64,000 nt of DNA from Diplosphaera chodatii (lineage: Eukaryota > Chlorophyta > Trebouxiophyceae > Prasiolales > Stichococcaceae): assembly GCA_032358165.1 (NCBI GenBank), contig JAALGY010000043.1, forward strand, positions 1,860,001 to 1,924,000, read 5' to 3'. This document shows positions 57,409 through 64,000 of this stretch, piece by piece; the stretch's first letter is position 1; every line of letters begins with the position of its first letter. Both the position numbers and the translations under genes were made by a program. Under the pieces are notes generated by a model. The model did not search any database and was not told where the DNA came from. It was given only the letters and a program-made list of their open reading frames with translations.

Positions 57409-59669
57409 ATGGCTGAGCGTGTTCCAGAAGTCGATGTTGTTCCATGGTGGTATTTTCATCCCGAGGACCCGGCTGCACCAACTCTAGATGAGACAGAGGA
57501 GGTGATGACGGTTGGTGCAGCCGCGTGCCATGTCACTGTGCAACAGTTCCTATAGTCTCGCATGTTATGTTGGTGCTCTTACATGGTCGTGCATTCTGCT
57601 GCACGCATGCTCCATGTTTGTCCAGGGCGTGAATTGGTGTATGTACCAAGTGGACATACAGCGGGCAACGACATACTGACAGCGCTTGCATGTTGACTGC
57701 TTGAATGCAGCTCACAGCAGAGTTCGCCCGAAAGCTTGTGGCGGAGCTTGGCAAACAAGATGTAGCACACGAGCTGGTGAGCTCCATCTGAGGCAACGAG
57801 TTTTGTCTTGCGATATATGTGTGTGACTGCTTGCCACAGTGCAGCCAGGCCGTGGTTGCCTTGCGCAGCTGCGCATTGGGCACTATTGCCTTTGACGCAA
57901 TTCCATCTTATACCCGGCATGCACATCTAGCACTCGTTGCTTGTGCCTGCAGGTCGTGCACACTGGCGGCAAGAACCTCTGGCGTCTGAAGGAGGGCCGG
58001 GTGTGCAGAGAGGTGGCAGACACGCCAGTTCCGATTGTCAAGAGATTTGCCTGTGTCCATTCTGGTGGCAAGTATCTTCATGGCACATCAAGCACCTCCA
58101 CACCAGAAACAATATCCTTTATACTATGAGCAGCTAGTGCTGATGGGCTTGCTGTTGTACCACAACGCTCGTTGTAGAGTTGCCCTGCAGTTTGTTGCTC
58201 AGCTTGCACATGCTGGCTTGCCCGGCATGTTACCTTTTTGGCTGATCTACTGCCAATGCCGTACAGGGGCTGCAAATGTGGTCATCCGAAGTCCACCTCG
58301 GCTTGGTGCCCACAAGTCTTGCTATTGCTTCCTTGCAGTGCAATGCATTCTTCTTGAAGGCGCTGATTTTGGGGATCACATGGAGCTGTACCACCTACGT
58401 GATAGTGGCAACCGGCTGCAACTGCCCATTCTTCAAAGATTGGCGGTGGGTCGTTCTGCTCATTTTTCAGCAGTATGCACTGCTTGATGTTGCTATTGTT
58501 ATTCTGCTATGCGCTGTCAGAGCATGTTTGACACTGCTTTGTTGCGTTGCATGTGGCCGTGACCCCATGCAAACCAGAACAGGCTCTGAATGCACCTTAA
58601 GAACCACATGTCACTCGTCTTTTTTGCAGGCAAACAAGATAGTCTTTGCGGCGCCAAAGCACAGCAAGACTGAAAGATGGAAGCTACAAGTGGTCAGCGG
58701 CCAATTCCGCCTATGTGCCTTCGACATTGACTGCGGCTATGCCGGCAGCAGCAGGAGTCAAGCCGCTGAAGCAGAAGCTATGCCAACGAATGTCATATGT
58801 GGCGAGCAGGCTGCCTCGGCATTTGGCAGGCAATGTGCAGCAGCTGCGTGTGTATCACACCGGCATCAGCTGTTGGCAGGCTTGCCAGGGGCAGCAGCAG
58901 CCCACAACATAGCTGGCTACGTCACTGATGTTCCTGACAATGAGTCTGTGACCCAGGTGCGTAGCCGTCACCCTTAACAGGGCCTAAATTCGCCCACGAT
59001 TGCAGAGTGCCTGCTTAGAATTGATGCAGGGCTCGAGGGCCCCCCCGCCCCTGAGGTCAATGCAGACAACCCGAACATCTGCGTTGTCATCCATAATTGA
59101 CATGAACGCTCTGTATGCTGCTGCCAGGCTGCAGTCAAACCTTGTCCTTCTGCTTGTGCAGCACGCAATATCAGCACCGCCATCGCGACAGGGGTCGGAT
59201 TGCAGCACAGTGGCAGTGACAGATGAGGTGGCCAGCGCAAACCGCGGCCCATACCAGGACTCGGCGGAGGTGCGGCCTGAAAGCATAGCGGCTGACTCAG
59301 CCCCTTGCTTGCAACAGCAGTGCTTCGAGCCATCAGTGTGCCATGTACTGCTGTGGCTGCTTGTGCCGATACATGGCATGGTCTGCCCAACCAGTTGTGC
59401 ACCCCCTTGGCCCTTGGCACTGGCATTTGTCTTGTCGCCTGTGCCTGGATGTTTAGAGTTGATGGTCCGCACAGTGAGGCTCTGAACCCGAAGTGCGGTT
59501 TGCCATGCAGAGTTTTGAGCGACAGGTGCGGAAGGATTTTGCCGCAATGAGCCTCACTAAATCAAATGCTCTAACAGAGGAGCTCTCGCACCACTACAAG
59601 GCACTACTGGACGAATTCCTGGCTGAATTCAACTTCAAGCTGCCACTTCAGCAGCTGAAGGCTGCACAG
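57409..59669 (+). CDS. Unrecognised plus-strand gene, well-joined 5' exons
   Basis: Exons that join in phase: 57409-57510 (MAERVPEVDVVPWWYFHPED), 57711-57776 (LTAEFARKLVAELGKQDVAH), 57953-58064 (VVHTGGKNLWRLKEGRVC), 58267-58305 (ANVVIRSPPRLG), 58339-58445 (CILLEGADFGDHMELYHLR), 58630-58956 (ANKIVFAAPKHSKTERWKLQ, FRLCAFDIDCGYAG), 59006-59335 (SSIIDMNALYAAARLQSNLV) and 59511-59669 (SFERQVRKDFAAMSLTKSNA, EFLAEFNFKLPLQQLK). All boundaries are GT..AG with matching phase. The protein is soluble, with no visible signal or helix bundle, and I do not recognise a family. It appears to continue to about 61025, but the next join is not resolved. Confidence 0.55.
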
Positions 59670-61025
59670 GTGCATGGCTCACCTGCATTGCGCTGTTTTG
59701 ATGAAGCGGCTGCAAGAAAGTGTTGGTGTATGCTTCATAACGCGGTTGGATACGATCCTCCACGGTGGCCTCTGTTGACCAACACCGGGAAGAATACTGT
59801 CAGCAGTAGGGCTGCATCCTGAGTGCAGACTTGTCTCTGTGGGTTCATCTATCTATATGGGTTCATCTATCTATACAGAAGGATCGTAAACTGCGCCTGT
59901 CGGCTGCACTTTCTTGAGCCTCGATGCTTTGTTGAAGTGGCGAAAGGGGTGCCGACGGTGTCTCAGCTGTATGGTTCAGATGCTGATGTGACCTTATCAT
60001 GCTGTCACAGGGAGTTGCATGGTTCGTCTCTGGGAAGAGCAGCCCGCTGAAGCGGCTGCAGGGCAACGGCAGGGAAGTAAATGGCATGGGCTTGGTTGTT
60101 GCCAAGCTGCCAACGGGGTCCTCAGAACTGTGCTGGAGCGCACCAAGCTATTTCGCGCTTGCACAGTCAGAGAGCATCAAACCCCCAGGTGAGGTCCAAA
60201 TTGTGCAGGGTCAGACCCGCTGTGAGTACCGATGCCGCAAATGGTTGTTGTGAGCTGCTTCGATGTCAGTGGCCATCTGCTAACAGTCGCCGCTGTCAAA
60301 TTGCACATCAAGGCAATATCTTTATCAAAATGTGTCCAGCCAACAGCAGCATGTTACAGTGAACAGCCCTGCAGGCTGGTAAACATGTGCTGTAGTCTCA
60401 GTCCTAGTCCAGCGGGGAAAGAGGCATGTGTTACGCGGCAATGCTGGAAGCTGTGCAAAGATCGTGTGTGGTTCTTGCATCACATAACATACATTTGCTT
60501 GTTTCGCACATTTGTGCTGGATGGCATGTGTAAGTGGTTCACATGCAGTTAAGGGCGCCAGTGAGGGACCGGCGAGAGGTTGCGTGGTCATCATAGACAG
60601 CATTGAAGACATGAGGAGCTTCAAGGAGAGGGGTGGTGGCCTGCTCCCATCAAATGCCTGGTATAAGGAGCTGCACTTCGAGGCAGGCCAGCCATGGGTG
60701 CCCAGCACCTCTGTTTCCATGCGAGGTTTGCGTTCCTCTGATGGTACACCTTTCTCGGCTATGGTATTCAAGCTTTGGGATGGCAGCAGGAAATGGCGCA
60801 GTAACAAATTGCGCTGCAGTTACTCCACAGTAATGCTGTGCAGTGACGCCGTGGTTATGCGCAGGCGCTGGGGTGTGGCCACTACCTCTTGCCAACCTTG
60901 AAACCTATGGGCGTGGCAACAGTTTGCCATCGATCGTGCTGGGCGGCAATACAAAGTGGCCGCAGATGTATCGGGATGCATTGTTGCCACTACTCGCCAA
61001 TGCTGCCTCAATCGATGATCCATAG
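59670..61025 (+). other. Probable 3' exons of the preceding gene, unresolved
   Basis: Open plus-strand segments occur at 60011-60188 (two frames remain open there), about 60550-60800 (GCVVIIDSIEDMRSFKERGG, YKELHFEAGQPWVPSTS, MVFKLWDGSRKWRSNKLR) and about 60895-61025 (LPSIVLGGNTKWPQMYRDAL, ending SIDDP and TAG 61023-61025). They look coding by composition, but I could not find a unique chain from 59669. They could be the end of the same gene. Confidence 0.4.
59840..59875 (+). repeat. Two perfect 18-bp tandem copies
   Basis: TGGGTTCATCTATCTATA occurs at 59840-59857 and 59858-59875, directly before a CAG that could serve as a splice acceptor at 59878. Confidence 0.95.
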
Positions 61026-61235
61026 TTCGAGTTGGCACGTGCTTCAAGAGTGACAGCTGAGTTTGCTCTGCTACCCCCAGAGTCCAGCATCATGCCAAAG
61101 TGTGTTGTCTGCTTACAATATATACAGCTGTGAGCCAGAAACCTGTCACAGTTGCCATTCCTGATCACCTTATGAAGCCTTGACGGCACAAAACTGCTGC
61201 GCAATGTTGCGACAGCAGCAGCAGTCACCAATGCT

Positions 61236-61789
61236 TCACTCATCATCGCTGGCCAAATCCGCAGCTGTTGCGGCCTCGACTGCTGCCTCCTCTTCCTCCT
61301 CGGCAGCAGCGCACAAGTCTGCCAGCTCATCCTGTTTGCAGTCGGTTGTCTGATTGCTGTTGCGGATGGTGATGGATCGCACCAGCACCATCTTCTCCAT
61401 CTGCAGCACAAAACGACATCATGAGGCTGATAACCATGCATAACATCGAAAGCAGGCATGCGGCACATGCGCTGCAGCATGGTTAGACGATGTGCGCCTC
61501 AAAACTCATATCGGAGATGTGCAGGCGGGCACGAGTGGCGCGTGCCACCCACCGCCACAGGCTCCAGTTCTTCTGTGAGCTGCAGGACGTAGCGTGCAGG
61601 CTCATGGCACCACCACCGCGCTTCACAGCGGGAAGTTGCCGGACTTACTGACCTCCCAGACGGCCAGCCAACCCTACACAGGTGCAAGAGCTGACCGCCC
61701 CTTCTCCTGGCGCCCCTGTGCATTGTAAGAGGCAATCGTTGGACACGTTGCATGGCGCTGCAGTCGACACCCAGCGCTGCCTTGGCCAC
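61236..61789 (-). CDS. 3' part of an unrecognised gene with an acidic tail
   Basis: The last exon (about 61401-61236, after CTGCAG) reads MEKMVLVRSITIRNSNQTTD, then ELADLCAAAEEEEEAAVEAA, and ends ASDDE before TGA. The exon upstream (about 61640-61550) contains ARYVLQLTEELEPVA before a GTGGGT donor and would join in phase 0. A continuous open frame up to 61789 offers a possible start, MAKAALGVDCSAMQ. The acidic C-terminus resembles those of chaperones and nuclear proteins, but nothing specific is recognised. Confidence 0.4.
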
Positions 61790-62879
61790 CAGCTATAATG
61801 CTACCACTTCACAGCTGACTTGACGCAGCACACGAAGCCTGCGCATTGCACTCACTTCTGTGTTGTGGCAAACAACTGCAAGGACTGTCATGTGACCGCT
61901 TACGCTTCACGCCCTGCAGTCAGGCCAAAGTTGGAACCTTGACCTAGGTCGTTACAATCATATCATTCAGCAAGGGTGTATGGTAGCATGGTAGGAGATC
62001 ACGATGTTGGGCAAAACGGATGTCCCGATGCAGGCAACGTGCATCCGTTTCAACATCGATTTCGACTTGCTGACGGTGCTAACCTTGCAGACTTCCCCGT
62101 GATCTTGAGCTGGTCTCGTCGAGTTGCTGACCGCGAACAGTGCTTTGCAGTCCCTGCACTGCAGCTTGTACTGCACCTTGGCTGCGACACTGGCACTGGC
62201 TGCGGTTGCCATCCTAACAGGAATCAACACGAGGTTCAGCATACGACGCCAGGCGACATTGCGGCCGTTGGCTTCTGTAAGCTGTGAAATCGGATCTGAG
62301 CGGGATCTATGTCGTCGGCATTGCTGTCGTGCATCATGTACTGGCAAATTAACGGTGTTGATCAAGAGTTCAGAACAAAACATGACGGCGGACCACGGCA
62401 CTGACGGCAAGCTACCTTTGTATGACGTAGCCTTCGATCTTCAGCACGCCTTGTGCGCCGCCTCCGGGTGTGTGCTACCGTTCTTGAGCCAGTTTGAAAT
62501 TTCAGATGTCGCCGAGCTTATGTATGTGGGCGTATATAACGCATACCTATTGCTTTATCTTACAGTACAATTCGGACTCTGAGAAGTATATACGCGTAGG
62601 TTCGTATACCCGCGTTGAAACCAGCACGTTCAACAGGTTCACTCACGTTTTGTCGTCAAGTCGTCAACTCGTAAGGACTCGACATTTCGACGAATGTTGA
62701 CGACATTTGGTGACCCTGGCTGCACTGGGCCCGTGCGACTGCCCCGGTGCGTCCTTACGATCGTGAACAGATGACTTTTCAGTTCTGCCATCATACTTCA
62801 TCAGTCTGCAGCCGTCCGACGGCGAGCACTTGGCACTGCGCGGCACGTACGGAATTGCTTAACACTGCAGCGTGCACTG
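61790..62879. other. Unassigned region upstream of the transposase
   Basis: A minus-strand frame (62410-61967) and plus-strand frames (62124-62582, including LSLYCTLAATLALAAVAIL) overlap here; neither has clear exon boundaries. The area 62500-62700 is A/T-richer. It could include the 5' end of the KDZ element, but no terminal inverted repeat was recognised. Confidence 0.35.
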
Positions 62880-64000
62880 ATGGCACCTAAGATCAAGTAT
62901 TTCTTTGACACGGAGGAACCACCGGATAAACATGTCCGCCCAAGCAGCAGAGCCGGCAATTGGTCGCATAGCGGCAGACTGCTCAGAACGGCAGACAGCG
63001 ACGCTGCACCCGCACGCCAGCGGGTGCTACCAATGCCTGCGATCTCCTCGCAAACCGCTCGCAAGTGCTCACGATCGTGCGCTGATGATGATGACGTCGG
63101 CAGCTTTGACTATGACACAGCGCGCCAGGTGCTCCACCGCAGATCACGTCAGGGTCGTGTTGAGCGGCGCCATGAAAGCTGGCACAACACGCGCAACGAG
63201 CTGATCTCTCATACCTCATGCGCCCAAGCCCGGCGTCCAGAAAACATTGCGCAGCACAAACACAAGCTGACCGACAGTTGGGAGCAGCGGCTTGCAGCTG
63301 CGTGCTCTCAGTGTCCAAGATGCGCAGCGACAGGTTGCCTGCAGGCCTGCCCACCAACAGCCGAGGACAGCAACACAGTGACATTCGTCAGCCTGATCGG
63401 TCACATCACAGTCGCAGTGCCGTGTTACAGCTGCAGCAGCTGCCAGGCAACAGTGTTGCTGCACCCCATCAGCTTGGGCGCATGGCCAGCCAGGCCGGTT
63501 GCCTTAGAAACACTGTATGATGACGAGCTAATGGTTCTGACATCAACAGTGCAGCAGCGGGCTCCGATCTCCATGTCGGCCTGAACAGATGTGGTGACAG
63601 ATGTGCATGTGTGCAACGGCTTCGGTGCAGCACCGCCCGCCGCCTACAGCAACCTTGGACAAGCTGTTGCCCACCGGCGCATGGCGCAGAAAGAGGCAAC
63701 GTCGGACGCTGCACTCGGCGAGCCCATCACTGAAGGTGCAATGTGCCATCTTGCCTGACATTCAATAGCCTCCATCTTGGAGCGTGGGATACTCGCGCAT
63801 GTGGAAGTCTGTGACATGCATGATGGAGTTCTGATTGCTGTTGCATATAGGTGGCTTCCAGCACTGCCCATGCTGCTGGCAAATGCGCAGCGGCCTGCAC
63901 GCCGACGCGTGTCTAGGCTTGAAGCACTTTGAAAAGGCAGGAGCAGCGTCAGCCAATGTGCCACAGCTGCAGCAGGACGCCCGTTACTTGCCGCAACACC
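62880..64000 (+). mobile_element. KDZ-type (Kyakuja-Dileera-Zisupton) transposase, partial, with one in-frame stop
   Basis: The ATG at 62880 opens a frame with a polar N-terminus (MAPKIKYFFDTEEPPDKHVR) and then a cysteine cluster typical of the CxC modules found with KDZ transposases: SWEQRLAAACSQCPRCAA, VTFVSLIGHITVAVPCYSCS, then LLHPISLGAWPARPV and QQRAPISMSA. A TGA at 63582-63584 interrupts the frame. The same frame then stays open to 63735 (NGFGAAPPAAYSNLGQAVAH, RRMAQKEATSDAALGEP). A GT donor at 63736 and an AG at 63850 join in phase 1 to an exon from 63851 with GFQHCPCCWQMRSGLHADAC, then LGLKHFEKAG. This corresponds to the CPxC and D-G-N-F-x-L-type segment that starts the RNase H-fold catalytic part. 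The element continues beyond the window. The family call is by remembered pattern. Confidence 0.7.

Noticed and set aside
1..64000. CRISPR arrays, bacterial operons, riboswitches
   Set aside because: No spaced direct repeats of CRISPR type, no polycistronic arrangement and no Shine-Dalgarno pattern. The window is intron-rich nuclear DNA.

Overview
The window reads as nuclear DNA of a green alga, most likely a chlorophyte close to Trebouxiophyceae (inference). The coding strands are GC-rich. Almost every gene is split into many short exons of about 30 to 400 bases, separated by introns of roughly 50 to 400 bases, with donors mostly GTG or GTA and acceptors mostly TGCAG. There are no operons or Shine-Dalgarno patterns. 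Several families are typical of the green lineage: an RBP45/RBP47 RNA-binding protein, a TSO1/CPP CXC protein, a two-domain ArsA1 ATPase, a DUF1824-like protein and an ATXR4-like SET protein. Exon coordinates come from joining reading frames by eye at GT..AG sites with matching phase. Where the joins could not be closed, the entry says so.

Left part, 1-23 kb: a partial minus-strand gene; a complete triose-phosphate/nucleotide-sugar-type transporter (983-3176, +); minus-strand exons with a BRCT domain (about 5900-6290) and unassigned exons below it; an unrecognised multi-pass membrane protein (6853-8907, +); unassigned minus exons (9179-10180); RBP47-like protein (11059-13856, -); PEX19 (15078-16835, +); a secreted FAS1-like protein interrupted by histidine-rich exons (17288-21135, +); and a SET-domain protein (21413-22901, -).

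Middle part, 23-45 kb: a cinnamoyl-CoA/dihydroflavonol-reductase-like SDR (23392-25418, +); a DUF1824-like, probably plastid, protein (25614-26867, +); a bZIP-like regulator (27610-29328, -); a Gln-rich protein (29534-31776, -); a large CXC/LIN54-type DNA-binding protein (about 33080-38196, -); and ArsA1 (39805-44196, -), which carries two full GET3-like ATPase halves in one reading frame.

Right part, 45-64 kb: a coiled-coil protein (45093-46608, +), a lysophosphatidate-type acyltransferase (47345-49381, -), a PIN4 parvulin (50060-50794, +), a TauD/TfdA dioxygenase (51060-52857, -), a probable type I membrane protein (about 53634-56009, -), an unrecognised plus-strand gene (57409 onward), a short acidic-tailed minus-strand gene end, and at the right edge a KDZ-type (Kyakuja-Dileera-Zisupton) transposase with one in-frame stop codon that runs off the window.

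The genes do not form one pathway. Targeting and organelle functions recur: PEX19 for peroxisomal membrane proteins, ArsA1 for chloroplast tail-anchored proteins, the acyltransferase for membrane lipid and DUF1824 in the plastid. Gene regulation also recurs (RBP47, SET, bZIP, CXC). The most unusual features are the KDZ element with a single nonsense codon, the ArsA1 intragenic duplication with shared intron positions and two GC-AG introns (one flanked by a 7-bp direct repeat), and the His-rich insertion inside a FAS1-like fold.
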